NCBI RefSeq assembly: GCF_025962655.1
Contig: NZ_JAGFPE010000001.1
Span: 1,612,001-1,676,000, forward strand
DNA: 64,000 bases
From: Candidatus Symbiopectobacterium sp. NZEC151
Lineage (GTDB): Bacteria > Pseudomonadota > Gammaproteobacteria > Enterobacterales > Enterobacteriaceae
Reading direction: 5' to 3'
How positions within the stretch are numbered: the stretch's first letter is position 1; the number at the start of each line of letters is the position of its first letter. The notes beneath the pieces were generated by a model that was given only the letters and a program-made list of their open reading frames with translations, did no database searches and had not been told where the DNA came from. Positions 18,816 to 26,173 of this stretch are shown one piece after another. The position numbers and the translations under genes are program-made.

Positions 18816-19526
18816 TTATTTGACCGGGTGCTGATCGGTTCTTGGCTGCTTTGCGCGGTAGTCATCCATTATCGGGGCCCAGGCCATTCCCTGGGGTACC
18901 GGATATTGCTTAAATAATGCACCATATTCTTTGTCGAATTCCTCGAGTGTGACGGTATATTGGCTGATGCCTATTGGGAATTTTTTATCGTACCAATTAT
19001 CCGTGACCTCTTCGGCAATGCCTCGGGTTAGCAAAATATCCGGGCTTGCTCCAGCCAAGTCCCCCATTAACAGGACCTCATAATACCCCCCCGGGGCTAA
19101 CCCAAAATAAAGCCAATTCCGCTGATCGGTGCGTCCGTTAACTTGATAACGCTGCTGCATTTGTTGCCCCAGATCAGCAGGTAAACCCACCTTGATGCGA
19201 TAGCGTTTGCGATCGTGGAAGGAGACCATTTCGACTACCGCTTGATCGGGAACAGCCATTCCATCCACAGGTAATCCCCCGCCTCCGGCCCAGTAATATC
19301 GTTTTTCTGTAATGCGTTTCGTGCTGGCTCCCGGCCCCATACCTCCACCAGGATATCCGCCCAGTAATGTCCCATTCCGATAAAAGGCAACCTTGGTGAT
19401 CGCAAGCTCATCAATATTACTGCCGTGACCGTAGCTCCATCTAACATGGCTGGTTGTGTTTGGGCTTGAGCACGCTACCAGAGAAAGACTAAGCCCAATG
19501 AATATAATCAGATACCTGAACATCAT
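18816..19526 (-). CDS. DUF2931-like lipoprotein, probable immunity to the T6SS lipase
   Basis: The 236-residue protein has a lipoprotein signal (lipobox LVAC, Cys19) followed by a soluble periplasmic domain with HVRWSYGHGSNIDEL, a Gly-rich GGYPGGGMGPGA stretch and WLYFGLAPGGYYEVLLMG. This pattern fits the DUF2931 family, often found beside Tle1-type effectors. Its start overlaps the end of the lipase gene by four bases, the standard effector-immunity coupling. I infer that it blocks the lipase in the periplasm. The role is not proven by sequence alone. Confidence 0.8.
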   Translation of the reverse strand: MMFRYLIIFIGLSLSLVACSSPNTTSHVRWSYGHGSNIDELAITKVAFYRNGTLLGGYPGGGMGPGASTKRITEKRYYWAGGGGLPVDGMAVPDQAVVEMVSFHDRKRYRIKVGLPADLGQQMQQRYQVNGRTDQRNWLYFGLAPGGYYEVLLMGDLAGASPDILLTRGIAEEVTDNWYDKKFPIGISQYTVTLEEFDKEYGALFKQYPVPQGMAWAPIMDDYRAKQPRTDQHPVK

Positions 19527-21517
19527 ACCTCCTGATTGCCGATGATATGCCGCCGTTCCTTGCTGACGGAGCCTTCCCGCTTGTTGGTGTTAGCCGGATT
19601 GGCGATCCCCTGATTTCTGGCGCTGTGGTGCACGTAGTCACGGCGCAATGCCCGGTAAACCTCGGGTGATAACTGTTCTCCCAGCTTTTTCACCACTCCC
19701 GGTTCAGTTGCAGCCATCGCCCAGCGTTGATCCAGTTCCGTCAGGTTAACCGCAGGCTCTTTAGCGGCCCCAGAATCAAGTCTATGACCTGTGACCGTCG
19801 GGTCCCACGTTCTAAATGGCACCCCCACAGCACGCCCCGCCTCCACCATTATATGCAGCGGAATGCGGGAGTATTCCCCTTCCACCACCCGGCTCATCAT
19901 CACGTCGACATAGACTGCTTTTTGTGGCCAGGGGTCATCCTTTCCGCGTCGGCGAATATAGGCATAGGGAATCAAACTGATTGCCCCCACCTGCGGTGTC
20001 GCGCTACGCACCGATTGCGTACATATGCGATCAACCCATCCCAGAGAGACCTTCTCCTCGGCATAGGCTCGCGCCTGCTTGAAGGCGCGGCTTTGTATCT
20101 CAGCGGTGGAAACCTCTTCCTGGCTCATAAAACGTTCCAACTCAATGCATTCGATCAGCGCCGGATCGCTGTTCGGATTCGCCAGGCTCCAGCGACTGTA
20201 ATACCCGCCTCCGATATCCGAATGTGCACCCGGCAGAGCCAGTTCGGTAAAATGGGGGGGAATACTGGTACCGATCGCCGTCGGAGTAATGCGCGTCAGC
20301 GGGAAATGGTGGCGGACTTCATCCAGCGCCGTCAGGTGCACCACCCGATCGGCACAGTCATCCTGCAAACGGGTCTTAACCTTGAGGTTATACGACGAGG
20401 TGACGGTATCAAAAATTCCTAAAAAGGCAATACGCACATCGTCCCGGCTGCGCCAGTCAAACCCGGCTTTGAGGCGGAGAGAGGGATCCTCCGCCACCGC
20501 CTGCACCAGCGGATGATCATCCTTCTGGTCGATAACATTGACAAAATGGCGTGCTGCTGCTGCACCTCGACTAAAGCCAAACACATCAAACACAATACGG
20601 TGGATGCAATCAATATTGGGTAATACTTGCCTTAGATCTCTTTGGATGGCCTCTGCAATCCCTTGTCCACAGGCCAGATTCACTTTCCCAACGATGGAGG
20701 TGTCTTCCCCCATAACGCTGAGATCCATAGCCAGTGCCAGCGTCACATCTGAGCGGTATTCCTGACCTTCATTCCCTGGGACCGGATCGCGGGTACCAAT
20801 CCCGCTGATATAACAATGCGCATTCAACGTTTCAGGTCCAATGCGGTATTGATCGTATAGCTTGCCGACATTGGTCTTATCATTTGCCGCACTGTCACTG
20901 ACCGGCAACTGTCCTCTCTGACAGCCGAGCAGTTCTTTCTCACGCTGCGCTGGGTCTGAACAGGTTTCTGCCAGCCACTGTTCCACCTTTTTCATGCCAG
21001 ATTCGGCATTACTGGTGTTATTCCCGGTGCCATCGAAGAAAACGCCGATGCGCAACACATTGAGGGTATAGCCTTTTACCTCGATGACGTAGGCATGTTT
21101 GGTAAAGAAACGCGCCTCTCCGGCTTTGCCTTCCTGATGTGCCTCTGGCAGTGGCTGCTCGGGGGCCGTCAGACACAGGTCGCCGGTGGTGACATTTACG
21201 TGTTCACGCGCTGTTTTCTCATGCCCGACGAGTTGTGTCGTATAAGCCGGTACGGCACTCTGCCCCTGTTTAAGCATTTCACGTGATTGCGCGGCCTTAA
21301 GCCAGGGTTGAGTCTCCAGTTTTACCGCTATCGGGCCGACGGCAAAACCGCGCACCAGCGTAGGCCCGTCTTTAAGCGTGACCGTCTGAGACTTGCCAGT
21401 CTCATCGGTCAATGTCGCCTTTAGCCCCTTAAAGGAAACATTGTGTTCATCCCGAATATCAATTTCGATCCAGTTATCATAACGTTCACAAGGAATACAG
21501 TGCGGATCTGCGGCCAT
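19523..21517 (-). CDS. T6SS phospholipase effector, Tle1-like (DUF2235 alpha/beta hydrolase)
   Basis: The 664-residue effector carries the DUF2235 hydrolase domain from about residue 155: RIGVFFDGTGNNTSNAES, the nucleophile elbow GFSRG with Ser316, FLGIFDTV with Asp370, and PGAHSDIGGGYY with His432, giving a plausible Ser-Asp-His triad. Tle1 proteins cleave membrane phospholipids of rival cells. The first 150 residues are a family-specific N-terminal region with a Cys-rich start. The start overlaps the DUF4123 adaptor stop by one base and its end overlaps the DUF2931 gene, so loading and immunity are coupled. Confidence 0.92.
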   Translation of the reverse strand: MAADPHCIPCERYDNWIEIDIRDEHNVSFKGLKATLTDETGKSQTVTLKDGPTLVRGFAVGPIAVKLETQPWLKAAQSREMLKQGQSAVPAYTTQLVGHEKTAREHVNVTTGDLCLTAPEQPLPEAHQEGKAGEARFFTKHAYVIEVKGYTLNVLRIGVFFDGTGNNTSNAESGMKKVEQWLAETCSDPAQREKELLGCQRGQLPVSDSAANDKTNVGKLYDQYRIGPETLNAHCYISGIGTRDPVPGNEGQEYRSDVTLALAMDLSVMGEDTSIVGKVNLACGQGIAEAIQRDLRQVLPNIDCIHRIVFDVFGFSRGAAAARHFVNVIDQKDDHPLVQAVAEDPSLRLKAGFDWRSRDDVRIAFLGIFDTVTSSYNLKVKTRLQDDCADRVVHLTALDEVRHHFPLTRITPTAIGTSIPPHFTELALPGAHSDIGGGYYSRWSLANPNSDPALIECIELERFMSQEEVSTAEIQSRAFKQARAYAEEKVSLGWVDRICTQSVRSATPQVGAISLIPYAYIRRRGKDDPWPQKAVYVDVMMSRVVEGEYSRIPLHIMVEAGRAVGVPFRTWDPTVTGHRLDSGAAKEPAVNLTELDQRWAMAATEPGVVKKLGEQLSPEVYRALRRDYVHHSARNQGIANPANTNKREGSVSKERRHIIGNQEV

Positions 21518-22314
21518 TAATTCACTCCCATCAATTCAGCGTGCTGCGCCATCCAGTGGCGGATCTGTGCCAGTTCAGAGTCGGTCAACATCAGCGGCGC
21601 GCGAATGCTTTCCAGCGGTAGCCCTGCCTGCACGGTCAGGGTGCCCGCCACCACACCATCAAGTACATCGTCCTGAAGCTTGTCGGCATTGGCTTGTCGG
21701 AGTACCGGTAAGATCGTGCTGGCCGGGTCCGGATGGCGCTCCATCGTCGTCGTCATGACCTGCCAAAAACGGCGGCGAAGAATATAGGCGTGGCGGTTTT
21801 CGTCATACAGCGCAGCAAGATGGCGTGAATGGATAGCAAACCACGGGGCTTTTAATGGCGGATGACTGAGAGGGGCAGCATTACGTGTAAACGCCTGGCC
21901 GGCAATCCAGAGCCCGGAACAGGGGCCCAGAATGGCATCTTGCTCGTTTGGCGTCATGGCGAGCAAGATTGGCAGAAAAATACGCGGATCAGCGAAACGA
22001 AATATAACGGCTTCGCCTTCCCGTATCACCTCGATCAAGCTTTGCCAGTGACGGCGAACAACCTCGAGCGACTGCTCACTCATCAGATAGAATCCGCTTA
22101 AATCGGGTGAGCCCGACACAAACTCAGGCGAAGGTGCAGACAGCAGCCAGGGCCCCAGCGCAGCTTGATCGCCGAACGCGGTGCCGGCAAACAAAGGAAA
22201 GGCTTCCCCGTCGCTGAGTTCATAGAACCGGGCTACCGCTGAGCGATCAGCGGCACCGTCGACGATGGCAAACAGGTTTCCACTCTGCTGCGTTTGCCAC
22301 TCACTTACCTTCAT
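21517..22314 (-). CDS. DUF4123 T6SS effector adaptor (Tap/Tec type)
   Basis: The 265-residue protein has the DUF4123 pattern: [13 protein letters not shown] at the start, LGPWLLS, then [29 protein letters not shown]. Such adaptors load a specific effector onto its VgrG without being secreted themselves. It sits exactly between VgrG and the lipase and overlaps both (4 bp with vgrG, 1 bp with the lipase), so it most likely loads this lipase. Confidence 0.9.
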   Translation of the reverse strand: MKVSEWQTQQSGNLFAIVDGAADRSAVARFYELSDGEAFPLFAGTAFGDQAALGPWLLSAPSPEFVSGSPDLSGFYLMSEQSLEVVRRHWQSLIEVIREGEAVIFRFADPRIFLPILLAMTPNEQDAILGPCSGLWIAGQAFTRNAAPLSHPPLKAPWFAIHSRHLAALYDENRHAYILRRRFWQVMTTTMERHPDPASTILPVLRQANADKLQDDVLDGVVAGTLTVQAGLPLESIRAPLMLTDSELAQIRHWMAQHAELMGVN

Positions 22315-24338
22315 ACGTCACCTCCCGTGGCGAGCGGGCAAGGTTTGGCAAGTGGAGCCATGGACGCCATGCTCTTATGAATGGCCGGAGCAGGCAAAGT
22401 GGCGGGCGGGGCGGGAGGCACCGCAACATCGCCCGGGAGTTCAGGGCTTTGTCCTGCCCAGCCTGAACCACTGCCAGCGCTTCCTCCGGAGTTCATCTTG
22501 ATGGAAGGGCCCACGACCGTCACCCCGCTGGGGTCAATCTTCACGAAGCTGCCGCCAACTTTCAGGGTCAGCTCAGCTCCCGCTTCAAGCACCACTTTGG
22601 CCCCGGATTTCACGTGCACTTCCTGGCCAGCTTCGACCAGCAAAGCCTGCCCCAGTTTCTGGTGCATCGAGGCATTCACCGTCAGCGAATGATCCCCCGT
22701 AACCTGAACACGCATCTCGTTCTCTACGGTCAGGTGATCGTTGGATTTAATGCGCGTGATGCGGTTGTTATCAATATCAGCGTGGGCATCGTGTCTGATA
22801 TGCCAGACAACATCGTTCTCAATGCACGCGTTAAGATCTTTTTGTCCGTGCAGATAGATTTCCTCCTGTCCGGCCTGATCTTCAAAGCGCAGTTCATTGA
22901 ATCCTTCTCCCTGATGCGTCTCGGTACGCAACACGGTGCGAGTCTTGTGAACCGGCAGGTCATAAGGAGGGCGCTGGGTGGCATGGTAGGTTCTGCCCGT
23001 TACGATGGGCTGATCGGGGTCCCCTTCAAGAAAACTGACGATAACTTCATGACCAATACGCGGGATGGCGATCATGCCATACTGACCGCCTGCCCAGCCC
23101 TGACTCACGCGCACCCAGCACGAACTCTGATCGTCGCTGGAACCGTATCTGTCCCATGGGAATTGCAGTTTCACCCGGCCGTGCTCATCACAGTAAATCT
23201 CTTCCCCGGCAGGGCCAACCACCGTGGCGATTTGCGGACCATCCACCATCGGTTTATAGGGCAATGCCGCACGCCACGTGATATTGGCATTAATCACGTC
23301 AAAACGGTTGCTGTAGGTGGTAGGCTCCCCGCCGCTTTCTTCTTCCAGGGCTTGCGGTTGCCGCCCCTTATGGGTGATGGCCACCAGTTGCCAGTCGGTG
23401 TTGAGCGCTGGATTGGGATGCTCGCTGAGCGAGAAACGGCAGCCCGGCATCAGTGCCGCTGCGTTGGATTCGCCTGCGCCCGTCATCGCCCCAGCACGCA
23501 ATGCATCTAACCGATAGCCAGTTAATGCCTTACCACTTGGGTCTTGTTTAAACCGTCCGGGATAATCGAAGTGTTGATAGCTCTCCTGCTGGTGTGACAG
23601 ATCGCCGCTTTTCTTTTTGTGTGATAATCCATACGCTGGCGTTTTGAAGCTGTAGTCCTTTAGTTCCACCTCTGCGGTGCTGACAGATTCGGTATAGCGG
23701 AAACGCCGAACATACTCCCCTTCACTCAGCCCCTGTGCCGCAAGGTTGAAAAACAGCTCAGGGCCTGCCGCCAGCGCCCCGGCGTCATCGGCAAATACCA
23801 CCCGGTGCTTGCCTGCTTCAAACTCGTGAAAGAAGTACATCCCTTCTTCTGCCGCCAGTCGAGTAATAAAGGCCAAATCAGTTTCCCGATACTGCACACA
23901 GTATTCTCGCGGCGCATGATCGTCGCGTAGCGCAAAAGCATAATCACTGATTCCTGCTTCTTGTAGCAGGATGCTGATAATCTCCTGCGGTTTCTGCGAC
24001 TGAAAAATACGCGCGTTGGTGCGTAAACCCAGTCGCCATAGCGCTGGACGGACTTCCACCTGATAACGCGTGCGGCGAAAGCCAGTATCACCCTGAGCGA
24101 AAGTGCTGACGACCCCGTTGACCCGTCGTTGCAGGTTACCGTCATACCACACCCGCAGTTCGCAGGGCTGGTCGAGTACATCACCAAATTCGATATCCGG
24201 CTGGGGGCTCGCCAGATTCAACGACAGGGCAAATGGCTGATTTAATGCCTCGTTGAGCTGAAAATCCACCACGGCAAAGGTGGATTCTGACAATCCGCCG
24301 ACCTTGACCGTGAACTGCAATCCCGTGCTGTTTGCCAC
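22311..24338 (-). CDS. vgrG: T6SS spike protein VgrG
   Basis: VgrG trimers form the spike that punctures target cells. The 675 residues show the gp27-like base ([21 protein letters not shown]), the gp5 OB-fold around residue 390 ([52 protein letters not shown]), and a DUF2345-like beta-helix with repeated short strands. A Pro/Ala/Gly-rich C-terminal end has no extra enzymatic domain, so the effector is supplied separately by the DUF4123/lipase pair. The assignment is secure. Confidence 0.96.
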   Translation of the reverse strand: MANSTGLQFTVKVGGLSESTFAVVDFQLNEALNQPFALSLNLASPQPDIEFGDVLDQPCELRVWYDGNLQRRVNGVVSTFAQGDTGFRRTRYQVEVRPALWRLGLRTNARIFQSQKPQEIISILLQEAGISDYAFALRDDHAPREYCVQYRETDLAFITRLAAEEGMYFFHEFEAGKHRVVFADDAGALAAGPELFFNLAAQGLSEGEYVRRFRYTESVSTAEVELKDYSFKTPAYGLSHKKKSGDLSHQQESYQHFDYPGRFKQDPSGKALTGYRLDALRAGAMTGAGESNAAALMPGCRFSLSEHPNPALNTDWQLVAITHKGRQPQALEEESGGEPTTYSNRFDVINANITWRAALPYKPMVDGPQIATVVGPAGEEIYCDEHGRVKLQFPWDRYGSSDDQSSCWVRVSQGWAGGQYGMIAIPRIGHEVIVSFLEGDPDQPIVTGRTYHATQRPPYDLPVHKTRTVLRTETHQGEGFNELRFEDQAGQEEIYLHGQKDLNACIENDVVWHIRHDAHADIDNNRITRIKSNDHLTVENEMRVQVTGDHSLTVNASMHQKLGQALLVEAGQEVHVKSGAKVVLEAGAELTLKVGGSFVKIDPSGVTVVGPSIKMNSGGSAGSGSGWAGQSPELPGDVAVPPAPPATLPAPAIHKSMASMAPLAKPCPLATGGDV

Positions 24339-24418
24339 CGTTGTTCCCCTCGTTTCCCGTGATCAAAGCCGTATCTGCACTCAGGTCTGGGAGGCCAGAA
24401 CTCAGGACAGTACGATAC

Positions 24419-24447
24419 AGAAAACCCGGCGCCGGGCCGGGTTTTCT
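24419..24447 (-). terminator. Strong hairpin between hcp and vgrG
   Basis: The arms AGAAAACCCGG (24419-24429) and CCGGGTTTTCT (24437-24447) are a perfect 11-bp repeat just after the hcp stop. On the minus strand the stem ends in TTTTCT. It probably terminates most transcripts so that hcp is made in excess over vgrG. Confidence 0.75.
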
Positions 24448-24452
24448 GCCTA

Positions 24453-24971
24453 TTAGGCTTCGACAGGCGCACGCCAGTCGTCAGAACCGGAGGTTCCAGC
24501 CACCGTGTGTTCCCAGTCGATTTTGCGATAGGCCAGTGAGACTTCGATCAGTTGGGTATAATCCAGTTTGGAAGGGTCTTGGCAGTGTGGCATTTGACAG
24601 TTGATATCCACGATGGTGGCATCGGTCAGCACGGTGGAGAAGAAGTGCTCCTGCTTACCTTCTACGGAGGTGCGATACCATTTCAGCGTCACGGTTGGCA
24701 GCATCTCACCGGAGGCGAGCGCGTTGTACATCAGCGGTACGGCCTTGTTAAGCGCGACGGTAAATTTGAACGGTTTGTGCACGCGCTGACCGGAAGGTTG
24801 GCCCGATTGCGGATCGGTCGGCACCGTTACTACGTGGTTGAATTCCTGAACCAGCATCTCATCTTCGTGGCCCTGTACGTAGATATTGCCGACAGAATCA
24901 GATGTGAACGCCCCTGCGGTGATGTTGCCCTGCGTTTTACCTTCGATGCTGATATAGCATGGAGTTGGCAT
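24453..24971 (-). CDS. hcp: T6SS tube protein Hcp
   Basis: Hcp hexamers build the inner T6SS tube. The 172-residue protein shows the family features PCYISIEGKTQGNITAG, SVGNIYVQGHEDEMLVQEF, HKPFKFTVALNKAVPLMYNAL and the C-terminal YRKIDWEHTVAGTSGSDDWR. It is the first gene of this auxiliary operon; no sheath, baseplate or membrane-complex genes lie nearby, so the main T6SS must be elsewhere. A cluster of short repeats lies 130-220 bp upstream. Confidence 0.96.
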   Translation of the reverse strand: MPTPCYISIEGKTQGNITAGAFTSDSVGNIYVQGHEDEMLVQEFNHVVTVPTDPQSGQPSGQRVHKPFKFTVALNKAVPLMYNALASGEMLPTVTLKWYRTSVEGKQEHFFSTVLTDATIVDINCQMPHCQDPSKLDYTQLIEVSLAYRKIDWEHTVAGTSGSDDWRAPVEA

Positions 24972-25096
24972 TGTCTTGCTCCTTGTTGTTAGACCGGGGT
25001 TATAACAGTCTCAGTAATAAGCAAAAACGATACCAATTTGTAATTTATTGTTTTTTATGAAAATTAAATCATCTGGGTGATCGACAATGCCAACTC

Positions 25097-25197
25097 TGAG
25101 CAAGATATTGCGCAGACCACGCTGATCGTTTGTAAACATTGCGCAGAAAGTGATTTATGCTAGAGAGTGAGCAAGAAATTGCGCAGAATGCGCAATT
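25097..25197. repeat. TTGCGCAGA repeat cluster upstream of hcp
   Basis: TGAGCAAGATATTGCGCAGA (25097-25116) recurs with one change at 25168-25187, and the core ATTGCGCAGA occurs a third time at 25138-25147. A perfect 9-3-9 palindrome (AATTGCGCA/TGCGCAATT, 25177-25197) overlaps the last copy. The cluster lies upstream of the hcp start on the minus strand and may bind a regulator of the T6SS operon. Confidence 0.6.
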
Positions 25198-25235
25198 ATG
25201 CTGCCAGGTGCTCATTGCTGCCACTGAGAAGTCTC

Positions 25236-25263
25236 AAAAACAAAAAAACCACCTTGCGGTGGC
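25236..25263 (-). terminator. Rho-independent terminator, minus strand
   Basis: Read on the minus strand, GCCACC-GCAA-GGTGG is followed by seven T, then G and five T. It lies 43 bases after a tRNA-like 3' end on the same strand, where a tRNA terminator would be expected. It would also stop transcripts coming from the CDI operon. Confidence 0.88.
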
Positions 25264-25305
25264 GTAATAATATTTATAACCAATTGTTTTTATTAACTTA
25301 ATTGA

Positions 25306-25327
25306 TGGTGCCGGGGCGGGAATTGAA
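25306..25327 (-). other. tRNA 3'-end-like sequence, candidate attachment site (att)
   Basis: Read on the minus strand, these 22 bases look like the last part of a tRNA: T-loop TTCAATT, T-stem half CCCG, a GC-rich acceptor half and a CCA end. The partner halves are missing on the other side, so it is not a complete tRNA. A terminator follows downstream and direct repeats stand upstream. That is the layout expected at the far end of an island that duplicated a tRNA 3' end on integration. The exact tRNA is not recognised. Confidence 0.5.
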
Positions 25328-25381
25328 AAACACACCATTTCTATTGAATATAAAGAGCTTATGCTAAAATTCTGCATGATA

Positions 25382-25402
25382 TATACCCTCATTTATACCC
25401 AC
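25382..25402. repeat. Two direct repeats next to the candidate att site
   Basis: TATACCCTC (25382-25390) and TATACCCAC (25394-25402) repeat with a 12-base period about 55 bp from the tRNA-like end. Short GGGTATA-type direct repeats beside att cores often serve as arm-type integrase sites. This role is inferred. Confidence 0.4.
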
Positions 25403-25532
25403 AATCCACTTCGCTTACCCTACCGTTCCGGTACGATTCCCTGTAACTACTTCAGTGGTCAAATCACAGGGTGAATAATACCTGTGTCGTGAAGAGAGAT
25501 CAAACTAGTCCCCCTTCATTCACAATCCTGTT

Positions 25533-25718
25533 TTATTTATTTCTTACTGGTAGCAGGTATATCACTTGTGCATTTATGAGTATATGTTCAATGCTCATTT
25601 TTATTAAACTTTCGAGGTGCATAGGTTTTTCTGTCTCTAGATGCAGTACCATGGCAACCACCCTTTGGTAGTTGCCTTCTTGAAAAAAGCATTTCTCATT
25701 TTTATCAACGTAACTATG
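25533..25718 (-). pseudogene. Orphan CdiA toxin-tip (CdiA-CT) remnant
   Basis: A 60-codon frame without a start reads SYVDKNEKCFFQEGNYQR and so on, ending LLPVRNK-stop. It aligns from end to end with the last 60 residues of the upstream CdiA (GYVDNNGRYYISEGNHRM and so on, ending AMPVRK-stop). The GNHR motif has become GNYQ, and in-frame stops lie upstream. It is a displaced and decayed toxin tip beyond the immunity gene, as known for CDI loci that swap toxin modules. Confidence 0.8.
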
Positions 25719-25833
25719 CTAGGTTAGCAAACTCGGACAAATTCACCGCTAGCGACCAGCAAAGGCCGTTAGCGGCGAAAAATTAATCAGGTCTAGTCTA
25801 ATTATCTACTTTCATATACCAAAACAATACCGC

Positions 25834-26172
25834 CTATTTTCTTGGCCCTTCCCAAAGGAGCTTAGATCTCATTTCTTGAGGAACAATTTCAAAAAGAGAT
25901 GCTATAAGTTCTTTTTGCCCTCCATAAGCGATTGAAATATCCTCACTACAATTTTCTATATAATATTTCGCTTGAGTATTTAAAAAATAAATATCATGAT
26001 CTTCAAACTCTGGCGTCAAGATAGTATAAGCCAAATTATGGACAAGCTCTGCCTCAAGATAGCATGATAAATCAGGAGATTTTTTAAATGTCTGTCTATT
26101 CCTTATATAAGGGATAGAAAGCAACAACATCTTAATGTATATTTCGTTCTTTTTGAGTTTGACCTTGTTCAT
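25834..26172 (-). CDS. cdiI: Probable CDI immunity protein
   Basis: The 112-residue soluble protein begins one base after the cdiA stop codon (TGAAATG) on the same strand, the normal position of cdiI. It is Lys/Glu-rich with no signal peptide or membrane segment, as expected for a cytoplasmic toxin-neutralising protein. The sequence (MNKVKLKKNEIYIKMLLLSIPY) does not match an immunity family I can name, which is normal because CdiI proteins are very diverse. The call rests on position. Confidence 0.75.
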   Translation of the reverse strand: MNKVKLKKNEIYIKMLLLSIPYIRNRQTFKKSPDLSCYLEAELVHNLAYTILTPEFEDHDIYFLNTQAKYYIENCSEDISIAYGGQKELIASLFEIVPQEMRSKLLWEGPRK

Positions 26173-26173
26173 T

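Noticed and set aside
22614-23510. 298-codon plus-strand open frame inside vgrG
   Set aside because: It is fully antisense to a strongly conserved VgrG, has no ribosome binding site and its translation shows no domain pattern.
25471-25671. 66-codon plus-strand frame near the att site
   Set aside because: It is antisense to the orphan toxin tip, which has clear homology, and lacks a ribosome binding site.
25746-25775. Imperfect hairpin CCGCTAGCG/CGTTAGCGG as a terminator
   Set aside because: One mismatch, long loop and no T-run; the strong terminator at 25236-25263 explains the end of the operon better.
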